Assembly: GCA_023399635.1 (NCBI GenBank) | Contig: JAEWOP010000179.1 | Span: 1 to 11,959, forward strand | Direction: 5' to 3' | DNA length: 11,959 nt | Origin: Pseudomonadota bacterium | GTDB taxonomy: Bacteria; Pseudomonadota; Alphaproteobacteria; Rhizobiales; Rhizobiaceae | Part shown: positions 1-6,588 of the stretch, in pieces | How the letters are laid out: every line of letters begins with the position of its first letter | Position numbering within the stretch: position 1 is the stretch's first letter | Notes under the pieces: generated by a model | Database searches by the model: none | Seen by the model: only the letters and a program-made list of their open reading frames with translations | Told to the model about the DNA's origin: nothing | Position numbers and translations under genes: made by a program

Positions 1-570
1 CATGTAGGATGAATCGCGCACCATGAAGATGAAGTCGGTCATCGCCGGCGAATAGACGGCGCCGCCGGCGCATGGGCCCATAATGACGGAGATCTGCGGG
101 ATGACGCCTGAGGCCTCGGCATTGCGGCGGAAGACTTCCGCATAGCCGGCGAGCGAGGCGACGCCTTCCTGGATACGCGCACCGCCGGAATCGTTGAGGC
201 CTATGACGGGCGCGCCGACGCGCACGGCCATGTCCATGATCTTGCAGATCTTCTGGGCATGGGTCTCGGAAAGGGAGCCGCCGAGGACGGTGAAATCCTG
301 CGAGAAGACATAGACCTGCCGGCCGTTGATCGTGCCCCAGCCGGTCACGACGCCGTCACCGGCGATCTTCTGCTCGGCCATGCCGAAGTCGACCGCCCGG
401 TGGGTGACATACATGTCGAACTCCTCGAAGGAGCCCTCGTCGAGCAGGACCTCGAGCCGTTCCCGCGCGGTCAGCTTCCCCTTGCCATGCTGTGCGGCGA
501 TGCGTCTTTCTCCGCCGCCGAGCCGCGCCTCGGCCCGACGCCTCTCCACTTCCTGCAGCACTGCGCGCAT
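1..570 (-). CDS. pccB: Propionyl-CoA (acyl-CoA) carboxylase beta subunit, N-terminal part
   Basis: Only the first 190 residues lie in the window; the C-terminal part continues past position 1. The product is the biotin-dependent carboxyltransferase subunit that moves CO2 from carboxybiotin (on the alpha subunit) to propionyl-CoA, giving methylmalonyl-CoA in the cytoplasm. The translated strand begins MRAVLQEVERRRAEARLGGG and shows the family's LTARERLEVLLDEGSFEE block (33-50), the DSGGARIQEG motif (127-136) and the GPCAGGAVYSPAMTDF acyl-CoA/oxyanion region (165-180), all typical of PccB. The start at 570 is supported by a GGGAGGA ribosome site a few bases upstream on the same strand. It is divergent from the dehydrogenase at 733, with 162 bp between them. 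Substrate preference (propionyl-CoA rather than acetyl- or methylcrotonyl-CoA) is inferred from motif similarity, so another short-chain acyl-CoA carboxylase is possible. The frame is open to the edge with no sign of damage. Confidence 0.92.
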   Translation of the reverse strand, partial: MRAVLQEVERRRAEARLGGGERRIAAQHGKGKLTARERLEVLLDEGSFEEFDMYVTHRAVDFGMAEQKIAGDGVVTGWGTINGRQVYVFSQDFTVLGGSLSETHAQKICKIMDMAVRVGAPVIGLNDSGGARIQEGVASLAGYAEVFRRNAEASGVIPQISVIMGPCAGGAVYSPAMTDFIFMVRDSSYM

Positions 571-732
571 GCGTCCTCCCGGATGTCTTTTTTCTTTTGT
601 AGCCGCTTGCGGCGCCGGCGCAAACTCCTGTGGCCGAAGTATCGGTATTTGTCGCGGCTTTCGCATCCTCTACCTTGGTATCGGCCCGTGAAGCGATTAC
701 TTGTGAAACCGCAAGAACAGGAGAGATTTTCG
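571..732. promoter_or_regulatory. Divergent intergenic region between pccB and the polyol dehydrogenase
   Basis: This 162-bp gap separates two start codons pointing away from each other, so promoters for both genes should lie here. It contains the pccB ribosome site (minus strand, GGGAGGA next to 571) and the dehydrogenase ribosome site (AGGAGA, 719-724). A short GC-rich inverted repeat, TTGCG (607-611) with CGCAA (619-623), sits in the pccB-proximal half. I see no -35/-10 pair good enough to assign to either gene and no recognisable operator. Confidence 0.5.
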
Positions 733-1776
733 ATGCAGGCGCTGGTTCTCGAAGAAAAGGGCGTGCTCTCGCTGAGGGAAATCGATCTTCCGCTTCACGT
801 TGGCCCGGGCGACGTGAAGATCGCGATCCATACGGTGGGTGTCTGCGGCAGTGACGTGCACTATTACACCCATGGAGCGATCGGCCCCTTCGTGCTGCGC
901 GAGCCGATGGTGCTTGGCCACGAGGCGGCCGGCACGGTGGTCGAGGTCGGCGCCGAGGTAAGAGACCTCAAGGTCGGCGATCGGGTCTGCATGGAGCCGG
1001 GGATTCCTAACATGTCGTCGCGGGCGACAAAGCTCGGGCTCTATAATGTCGATCCGGATGTCCGCTTCTGGGCGACGCCGCCCATCCACGGCGTTCTGGC
1101 GCCTTACACCGTCCATCCCGCCGCCTTCACCTATAAGCTGCCTGACAGTGTTTCCTTTGCCGAGGGAGCGATGGTAGAACCCTTCGCCATCGGGATGCAG
1201 GCGGCAGCCCGGGCACGGATCAAGCCGGGCGATGTGGCGGCTGTGATCGGCTGCGGCCCGATCGGCATCATGGTCGCGCTGGCTGCGCTTGCCGGCGGCT
1301 GCGCCCGCGTCTTTATCTCTGATCTCAGTGCCGAAAAGCTCGCAATCGCCGCACAATATCCGGGGATCGTGCCGGTCAACATCACCCAACAGCCGTTCGC
1401 GGAGGTCCTGTCCACCGAAACGGGAGGTTGGGGCGCTGACGTGGTGTTTGAAGCGAGCGGCAACCCGCGGGCGTTCGATGGGCTGTTCGACCTGGTTCGG
1501 CCGGGCGGCGCAGTTGTGTTGGTCGGCCTGCCAGTGCGAAAGGTCGAGTTCGACGTCGCCGGCGCTATCTCCAAGGAAGTGAGGATCGAAACGGTCTTCC
1601 GTTACGCCAACATCTTCGACCGGGCGCTCGAGCTGATCGCCTCAGGAAAGGTGGACCTCAGACCGCTGATTACCGGCACCTTCGACTTCAACCAGGCGAT
1701 CGAAGCCTTCGAACGGGCCGCCAAGGGCGATCCGTCCGACGTCAAGCTGCAGATCGTTGTCGGCGAACGGAGCTGA
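733..1776 (+). CDS. NAD-dependent zinc polyol dehydrogenase (xylitol/sorbitol dehydrogenase type)
   Basis: A 347-residue medium-chain dehydrogenase that probably oxidises xylitol to D-xylulose (or a related polyol such as sorbitol) with NAD+ in the cytoplasm. Expected zinc ligands are visible: Cys38 in GVCGSD, His63-Glu64 in GHEAAG and Glu149 in MVEP, as in sorbitol dehydrogenases. The Rossmann signature GCGPIG is at 173-178, and Asp197 at the end of the next strand favours NAD over NADP. The loop that carries four structural-zinc cysteines in alcohol dehydrogenases (about 89-110, EPGIPNMSSRATKLGLYNVD) has none, a state known in polyol dehydrogenases. I chose the start at 733 because AGGAGA lies 8 nt upstream and homology begins there; the frame stays open back to 259 only because it runs antisense to pccB. 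It ends 3 nt from the stop of the convergent ParA gene. The exact polyol is uncertain. Confidence 0.85.
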   Translation: MQALVLEEKGVLSLREIDLPLHVGPGDVKIAIHTVGVCGSDVHYYTHGAIGPFVLREPMVLGHEAAGTVVEVGAEVRDLKVGDRVCMEPGIPNMSSRATKLGLYNVDPDVRFWATPPIHGVLAPYTVHPAAFTYKLPDSVSFAEGAMVEPFAIGMQAAARARIKPGDVAAVIGCGPIGIMVALAALAGGCARVFISDLSAEKLAIAAQYPGIVPVNITQQPFAEVLSTETGGWGADVVFEASGNPRAFDGLFDLVRPGGAVVLVGLPVRKVEFDVAGAISKEVRIETVFRYANIFDRALELIASGKVDLRPLITGTFDFNQAIEAFERAAKGDPSDVKLQIVVGERS

Positions 1777-1779
1777 GGC

Positions 1780-2478
1780 TCAGGCCGCGTGGCGGCCACG
1801 AATACGCTTGACCTGCGGCATGGGCACCCGCCGGACCATTTCCTCGGCAAACAGTCTCGCATTCTCGCGCGCCTTGTCGAGGTTGCTAACCTGTGTCTCG
1901 TCCATCGTGTGCAGGGACCCGCCGCAGTCGAAGATATCGCGGAAGGCGGAGCGCTCGACGATCGGCGTGTTGAGGACGTCGACGTTGCGCTGCGCCAGAA
2001 GGCCTTTCACCGCAAGAAGTGCGCGGGTGGTGACCATGGGGTTGACCCGCGTCAACACCACGGAGTGCGGCACGCGAAAACCCGCCCGCCGCTCCAGATA
2101 CTGCAACAGCTCCAGAACATTGGCACCGCCCTGGGCGTCCATGGCGCAACCCTGGATCGGGATCAGGACGTGGTCAGACAGGCCGATCGCGGTCGCCAGA
2201 AGCGAGTTCCGGGCGCCAGGCAAATCGATAATGAAGTAGTCTGTCGTGTCGCGTCTTTCGGCGATACTGCGCTCGATCGTCGTGGAGTTCACATAGGCAA
2301 TGACGTCGAGCCAGTCGTCGGGCGGTGACAGTTTGTGCCAACGGGTGATCCACTGCTGCGGGTCAGCATCGAGGATTGTTACGCGATGGCCTTGTTGCAC
2401 CAGTTCTGTTGCAAGCAGCAGCACGGCGGTGGTCTTGCCGGCGCCGCCCTTGGTATTGGCAAAGGTAATGACTGGCAT
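1780..2478 (-). CDS. Orphan ParA-family ATPase, VirC1-like
   Basis: A 232-residue P-loop ATPase of the ParA/MinD superfamily. The deviant Walker A motif is at 10-17 (KGGAGKTT, with both signature lysines Lys10 and Lys15), the switch region DADPQQW at 37-43, and Walker B FIIDLPG at 82-88. The C-terminal part (VLTRVN at 141-146, then PIVERSAFRDIF at 172-183 and GGSLH at 186-190) resembles, from memory, the layout of Agrobacterium VirC1 more than plasmid or chromosomal ParA. The start at 2478 is preferred over the ATG at 2511 because the Walker A strand follows at once and a GGGGA ribosome site precedes it. No parB-like gene and no parS sites were seen. It is on the same strand as the TRAP operon but 135 bp downstream, so it probably has its own promoter. 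The cargo it positions is unknown. Confidence 0.85.
   Translation of the reverse strand: MPVITFANTKGGAGKTTAVLLLATELVQQGHRVTILDADPQQWITRWHKLSPPDDWLDVIAYVNSTTIERSIAERRDTTDYFIIDLPGARNSLLATAIGLSDHVLIPIQGCAMDAQGGANVLELLQYLERRAGFRVPHSVVLTRVNPMVTTRALLAVKGLLAQRNVDVLNTPIVERSAFRDIFDCGGSLHTMDETQVSNLDKARENARLFAEEMVRRVPMPQVKRIRGRHAA
1783..1797. terminator. Small GC hairpin at the convergent junction, possible terminator
   Basis: GGCCGC (1783-1788) and GCGGCC (1792-1797) form a perfect 6-bp stem with a 3-nt loop, beginning 6 nt after the dehydrogenase stop codon and inside the last codons of the convergent ParA gene. No T-run follows on either strand, so it is at best a weak or factor-dependent terminator. 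The match may also be a by-product of the GC-rich C-terminal codons. Confidence 0.25.
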
Positions 2479-2546
2479 GTCTGTCCCCACAGGCGTCCCC
2501 GGAAGCCTCATGCCTCAATCATGCACCCTCATGATGCCGCGGGCAG

Positions 2547-2568
2547 TGTTCTCAGAACATGGTTAACC
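2547..2568. promoter_or_regulatory. Two adjacent palindromes upstream of the ParA-like gene
   Basis: TGTTCT-C-AGAACA (2547-2559) is a perfect 13-bp palindrome with a one-base centre, and GGTTAACC (2561-2568) is a perfect 8-bp palindrome one base further on. They lie 69-90 bp upstream of the ParA start and outside any gene, which suits protein binding. There is no T-run, so this is not a terminator for dctM. The TTAA core of the second palindrome is followed after 7 bases by TAAA (2574-2577), close to the alphaproteobacterial CtrA pattern TTAA-N7-TTAA. Binding is inference only. Confidence 0.35.
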
Positions 2569-2613
2569 CACAGTAAAAGGAAGCCTGCATTAAATGACTG
2601 CAACCGGGAAGGT

Positions 2614-3897
2614 CTATCGATTGAACAGCAGGTTCGGGACGAAGAGAACGATTTCCGGTATGAAGATCAGCAGAAGCGCGACGAGGGTGATCGCAAGCAT
2701 CAGCGGGATTGATTCGCGCGTATAGTCGCCGATTTTTACCTTGAGAATAGAGCAGACGGCATACATTGCGGCCCCAACGGGTGGAGTGAAGTTGCCGATC
2801 GTTGCGGCGACGACGAAGACAACGCCGAAATGCACTGGATCGCCGCCAAGCTGTCGGATCAGTGGCAGGAAGATCGGCGTCAGCATGATGATGAGCACCG
2901 TTGCATCGATGAAGAAGCCACAGGCAACGATGAAGAGCACGATGAGTGTCAGGACACCATAGAAGCTGTCGGTAATCGACAGGATGCCGCCGGAAATCAG
3001 TTCCGGCACCCGCTCAAGAACAATGCCGTAGCTAAAGATCGCCGACAGCGCGATAAGGAACATGACCGCCCCAACATCAGAAAGGCTTCCCTCCAATGCC
3101 TCCCGGAAGGAAGCTGCCTTCAGTTTTCGATAGGCCAGTACACCGATCAGGACGGCGTAGATGACAGCGAAGGCGCCGATTTCCGAGGGGGTGAAGATGC
3201 CGAAACGAAGACCTGCCAGCAGGATGATCGGGAAAAGGATCGCCCAGATGCCGCCGCGAAGGGCGCTGCCCACTTCGCGCGCCGTCGGACGCGTAGTCCG
3301 CTGTGCCGGATAATTTCTCTTCTTTGCGACGACGGAAACGGTGAAGGCGAGCGCTGCCCAAAGGAGGAGGGCAGGGACGAGGCCGGCAGCGAACAAGCGA
3401 CCAATCGAGACCTGGCCGATCGTGCCATAGATGATGAAGCCAAGACCGGGTGGGATGATCGGCGTCAGGATGGCACCAAAGGATAGGACGCCCGCAGTAA
3501 AACCCTTGGACATGCCGCGGCGGATCATTTCGCTGCCGAGCATACGGCTTTGCATGGCAGCATCCGCAATGGCCGAGCCGGATACACCGCCCATCAGCGC
3601 AGAAAGGGCGAGGGACATCTGTGCCAGACCGCCCTTCATCCGGCCGGCAATGACCGAGGCAAGGTCGAGCAGTCGTTCGGTTATTCCCGACGCGTTCATC
3701 AGGTTGCCCGCCATGATGAAGAGCGGAATCGCCAGCAGGGCGAAGTTCTGGGTGGTGGAGATTGTCTGCTGTAGCGGGATCGTGATCGGCAGTTCCGGAT
3801 GCTGCAGAAAGAACACGATGCCGGAGATCCCGATCGCGAAAGCGACGGGCATGCCGATGAGCATTAAGACGAGGAAGGCGATGGTAACGAGAAGCAT
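2614..3897 (-). CDS. dctM: TRAP transporter large permease subunit (DctM family)
   Basis: A 427-residue polytopic inner-membrane protein, the transport subunit of a tripartite ATP-independent periplasmic (TRAP) transporter that moves organic acids inward using an ion gradient. Nearly the whole chain is hydrophobic, with roughly 11-12 membrane spans. Family motifs are present: GGVSGSAIADAA in the first half, ILTPIIPPG shortly after, and the equivalent NFTPPVG motif in the second half. Together these outline the two-lobed elevator fold of the IT superfamily. The start at 3897 (MLLVTIAFLVLM) is preferred to 3927 because membrane span 1 begins there, GAGGA lies just upstream, and the longer form would overlap the end of dctQ. 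The gap to dctQ is 10 nt, so translation is probably coupled. It is the last gene of the operon; no clear terminator follows. Confidence 0.94.
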   Translation of the reverse strand: MLLVTIAFLVLMLIGMPVAFAIGISGIVFFLQHPELPITIPLQQTISTTQNFALLAIPLFIMAGNLMNASGITERLLDLASVIAGRMKGGLAQMSLALSALMGGVSGSAIADAAMQSRMLGSEMIRRGMSKGFTAGVLSFGAILTPIIPPGLGFIIYGTIGQVSIGRLFAAGLVPALLLWAALAFTVSVVAKKRNYPAQRTTRPTAREVGSALRGGIWAILFPIILLAGLRFGIFTPSEIGAFAVIYAVLIGVLAYRKLKAASFREALEGSLSDVGAVMFLIALSAIFSYGIVLERVPELISGGILSITDSFYGVLTLIVLFIVACGFFIDATVLIIMLTPIFLPLIRQLGGDPVHFGVVFVVAATIGNFTPPVGAAMYAVCSILKVKIGDYTRESIPLMLAITLVALLLIFIPEIVLFVPNLLFNR

Positions 3898-3907
3898 GGC
3901 CCTGTCC

Positions 3908-4393
3908 TCAGAAGTTGGTGGGGGCAACCGGCGCGGTGTGGCGGAGATCGATGAACTTGACGACAGTCGTCAACGTCAGAAGCAGGGCACCGAAGGGCAG
4001 GCTTGCCGTGACCCAGGAATAGCTGATCCAGGGGATGCCCTGGAAGCTGCGTGCCCTGCTCGTCCAGGCAAGCTGGGCGCCATAGATGACGACGAAAAGC
4101 AGGAACGCCAGAAGGATCAGGTAATTCAGATAGGTGAGCAGGCGCTGTGTTGACGCCGGCAGGCGCTCCGTCAGGAGCTCGATGGACATCAGCGCGTCCC
4201 GCCGCCAGGCGATATCGGCACAGATGAAGCAGGCCCAGGCGAAGAAACAGGTGGCAAAGTCGATGGTCCAGTTGAGCGGGTGGGCTGCAAGACGCGCCAA
4301 GCCACCAAGAAAGATCAACAGGACCATCAGGATCAGGAGTGTCCCGGCCACAACCGCTTCGAACTTACCTAACGTGTCGTAGAGCTTTCGCAT
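3908..4393 (-). CDS. dctQ: TRAP transporter small permease subunit (DctQ family)
   Basis: A 161-residue membrane protein with four predicted spans (about 13-31, 44-62, 87-105 and 125-147), the normal size and topology for DctQ. It scaffolds the large permease in the inner membrane and helps dock the periplasmic binding protein. The segment FICADIAWRRDALMSIELL (56-74) matches the family pattern of a positively charged loop followed by an amphipathic stretch. The start at 4393 (MRKLYDTLGKFE) has AGGTAA about 6 nt upstream. The same frame stays open to 4684, but that extension is antisense-type sequence overlapping dctP and lacks membrane character. The gap to dctP is 31 nt and to dctM 10 nt, so the three genes form a P-Q-M unit. 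Confidence 0.92.
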   Translation of the reverse strand: MRKLYDTLGKFEAVVAGTLLILMVLLIFLGGLARLAAHPLNWTIDFATCFFAWACFICADIAWRRDALMSIELLTERLPASTQRLLTYLNYLILLAFLLFVVIYGAQLAWTSRARSFQGIPWISYSWVTASLPFGALLLTLTTVVKFIDLRHTAPVAPTNF

Positions 4394-4424
4394 CGATGTT
4401 ACCTGCGGCCGGGATAGATGTTGC

Positions 4425-5417
4425 TTACTTGCCGAGCTCGGCCTGGACGGCGTTCTTCGCCTCGGTGATGCCGAGTGTCTCGTAGGCCTTTTCGCCAGCG
4501 GCCTTGAAAGCTTCGAGATCGATGTCCGTGACGACTTCCATTCCCTTCGACTGAAGGTCGGCTTTGATCGTTTCGGCCATGTCGGCGATCTTCTGTGAAG
4601 TTTCCCGGCCAGCGGCAGTGCATTCCTCGACCAGTGCCGTCTGATACTCGGCGGGCAATCCGTCGAACCACTGCGAGCTGACAACCTGGAAGTTGATCAG
4701 CATGATGTGCTTCGTCTCGTTGGCGTATTTGAGAACTTCATAGAAGCGCCCGCCCGGGATGTTGGCATAGACCAGTTCGACGCCATCGATCGCCTGTTGC
4801 TGCAAGGCAGGATACATGTCGCCGAAAGCCATGGCCGTCGGTGCCGCACCGAGAGAACGAACCGATTCCTGCCAGATCGGTGCCGGAGGGGTGCGCACGC
4901 GCAGGCCCGCCAGATCCTCCGGGGTCTTGACCGGCTTGTTGGTGAAGAAGTGGCGGAAGCCCTGTACCCAGTCGAAGCAGACAACTTTCAAGCCATGCTG
5001 GCTTGCCAGTTCATCTTCCCATTTCTGGATGGTTGGGGAGTCGGCCAGCTTCCAGACGTCCTCCAGTGAATCGACCAGGTAGGGTCCGTTCATCACCGCG
5101 ATATTGGGGACGTAGTTGCCGAGGCGCGCGGAGTCGGTGTTCTGACCGACATTGGCCCCCTGGCGGATCTGTTCGATGATATCCTCTTCAACGCCGAGCT
5201 GGGCGCTGTGGTAGACTTCCATCTTCAGCCCGCCATTGGTGCGCTCTTCAACGCGCTTCGCCCAGTTGGTGAAGCCTTCGTGGAAGGGTTCGCTGGGGCC
5301 GAGAACGTGGTTGAACCGCAAAGTATAGGTGTCCTGGGCGTTTGCCGACTGACCAGCGACGATGGCAAGACCTGCTGCAGCCAAGAGCGGCAGCATTCTC
5401 TTCGATAACTTGCGCAT
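4425..5417 (-). CDS. dctP: TRAP transporter periplasmic substrate-binding protein (DctP family)
   Basis: A 330-residue periplasmic binding protein that captures the substrate and delivers it to DctQM. A Sec signal peptide covers residues 1-27: a basic start (MRKLSKR), a hydrophobic core (LLAAAGLAIVAG) and a likely cut after SANA before QDTY. The mature protein opens with YTLRFNHVLGPSEPFHEGF and carries the family block FTNKPVKTPEDLAGLRVRTP (158-177). Arg175 there is the position that normally forms the salt bridge with the substrate carboxylate. ALQQQAIDGVE (204-214) is a second family hallmark. The start at 5417 has a strong GGAGGAGG ribosome site. The sequence supports a carboxylate ligand but not which one; C4-dicarboxylate, hydroxy acid, keto acid and sugar acid all remain open. 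Confidence 0.94.
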   Translation of the reverse strand: MRKLSKRMLPLLAAAGLAIVAGQSANAQDTYTLRFNHVLGPSEPFHEGFTNWAKRVEERTNGGLKMEVYHSAQLGVEEDIIEQIRQGANVGQNTDSARLGNYVPNIAVMNGPYLVDSLEDVWKLADSPTIQKWEDELASQHGLKVVCFDWVQGFRHFFTNKPVKTPEDLAGLRVRTPPAPIWQESVRSLGAAPTAMAFGDMYPALQQQAIDGVELVYANIPGGRFYEVLKYANETKHIMLINFQVVSSQWFDGLPAEYQTALVEECTAAGRETSQKIADMAETIKADLQSKGMEVVTDIDLEAFKAAGEKAYETLGITEAKNAVQAELGK

Positions 5418-5456
5418 GCTTTCCTCCTCCTTGTGTTTTCGACATTTCCTCCCCGG

Positions 5457-5499
5457 TCTCTCCGGAGAGAGTTGGGGCCGGCTCCTCAACCGGCCGGTT
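5457..5499 (-). repeat. Stem-loops between the Ldh_2 gene and dctP
   Basis: The 88-nt gap before dctP contains several inverted repeats. TCTCTCCGGAGAGA (5457-5470) is a perfect 14-bp palindrome. GGCCGG (5476-5481) pairs with CCGGCC (5490-5495) around an 8-nt loop, and AACCGGCCGGTT (5488-5499) is a perfect 12-bp palindrome overlapping the latter. None is followed by a T-run. The likely role is RNA processing or stabilisation that lets the abundant binding protein be expressed above the upstream enzymes; this is inference. Confidence 0.5.
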
Positions 5500-5505
5500 C
5501 ACGAA

Positions 5506-6588
5506 CTAGAACGGCGGCGTCAGGCCATGACGTTCGGCAAGTGCCAAAAACGCCTCGCGCGTTGCCGGATCGAGCGGCACGCCGATCTGCTCGCGCTCGC
5601 GCGCAACCCGCCATTCGCGATCTCCCGGCGCCATCACCGTCATGCCCTCGCGTGCCGGAGACGTCCGCAGAACCTCCACATAACGCTGCATGCCCGCCTG
5701 GAATGTCTGCTCATCAACGAAGGCGCCCGGCTTCAACGCCAGCACGAAGGCTCCAAGGCCGCGCGGCGTCGAGACGTCGGGGCCGTTCATAGGGAGGATG
5801 TCGAAGCTCAGTTTCATGCCCGAAAAGACAGCGCTCAGAATTTCTGCAAAGCCGGCAAGACCCGCGCCCTTGAAACCGAACTCACCACCCAGCGGGGCCA
5901 GCATCTCGACCAGGGATGGATCGCGCGTATTCTGCCCGTCGACTTCGGAAGCGACCCCTTCCGGCAATTGCACGCCGAGGCTGCGATAGAGTTGGACGCG
6001 ATTGTAGGGAATGGCACTCGTCGCCATATCAAGGAGCCACGGTTCCTGCCCCTCCACCGGCACGGCGAAAGCGATCGGGTTCGTGCCGTGGAAGCGCATC
6101 GCGCCATCGTGAAGACGGACGAAACTGTCGGAATTGCAGACCGCAAGCCCCACGAAGCCGCGACGTGCGGCTTCCATGACATACGCGCCGGCCGGCCCGA
6201 AATGCGAACTGTTGCGGATGGAGACAGCGCCGATGCCGAATGATTCAGCCAGTTCCACCGCATGCTCCATCGCCCGGTAAGCGCCCAGCGCTCCCTGGGC
6301 GTGGTCAGCGTCGAGCGATGCGACAGCACCAAAAGACTGAACGACACGCACGTTCGGTGTACGGTTGAGGCGCCCGCCGTCTATCATCCTGACGTAATGG
6401 TCAAGCAGGCGAACGCCGTGACTGTCGACCCCGAGCCGCGAGCCATGCATCATTGCGCGCGTTGCCGCATCCGCTGTCGCCTCATCTGCCCCGATCGCGG
6501 CAAACACCTCGCGGCAGAAGCGGTCGACCGCCGCGATCGGCGCGTGAACCACGGCCTCGCCTGCCGGTGGCTTGATGGATGAGTTCAT
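5506..6588 (-). CDS. Malate/L-lactate dehydrogenase-like (Ldh_2 family) oxidoreductase
   Basis: A 360-residue NAD(P)H-dependent oxidoreductase of the Ldh_2 family. This family includes ureidoglycolate dehydrogenase, 2,3-diketo-L-gulonate reductase YiaK, sulfolactate dehydrogenase ComC and cyclic imine reductases, so the family alone does not fix the reaction. Visible family features are DSHGV with the candidate catalytic His57, NSSHFG (126-131), GTNPIAF (168-174), LLDMATS (185-191), PLGG (232-235) followed by FKGAGLA (239-245), and PGDREW near the C-terminus (321-326). Length is normal. Its ATG overlaps the stop of the upstream SDR gene in an ATGA tetranucleotide (6585-6588), with GGAGG inside the SDR end, so the two enzymes are translationally coupled and probably act in one pathway. 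YiaK also sits beside a TRAP transporter in Escherichia coli, a useful but not decisive parallel. Confidence 0.87.
   Translation of the reverse strand: MNSSIKPPAGEAVVHAPIAAVDRFCREVFAAIGADEATADAATRAMMHGSRLGVDSHGVRLLDHYVRMIDGGRLNRTPNVRVVQSFGAVASLDADHAQGALGAYRAMEHAVELAESFGIGAVSIRNSSHFGPAGAYVMEAARRGFVGLAVCNSDSFVRLHDGAMRFHGTNPIAFAVPVEGQEPWLLDMATSAIPYNRVQLYRSLGVQLPEGVASEVDGQNTRDPSLVEMLAPLGGEFGFKGAGLAGFAEILSAVFSGMKLSFDILPMNGPDVSTPRGLGAFVLALKPGAFVDEQTFQAGMQRYVEVLRTSPAREGMTVMAPGDREWRVAREREQIGVPLDPATREAFLALAERHGLTPPF

Noticed and set aside
259..732. In-frame 158-codon extension upstream of the polyol dehydrogenase
   Set aside because: It runs antisense through pccB, has no ribosome site at its start, and dehydrogenase homology with a good ribosome site begins at 733.
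697..1389. 230-codon minus-strand frame within the polyol dehydrogenase
   Set aside because: Antisense to a gene with intact zinc and cofactor motifs; the product has low-complexity R/D/H content typical of shadows.
5362..6243. 293-codon frame antisense to the Ldh_2 gene
   Set aside because: The minus-strand gene has all family motifs and operon coupling; the plus-strand product is rich in Arg and His and shows no domain.
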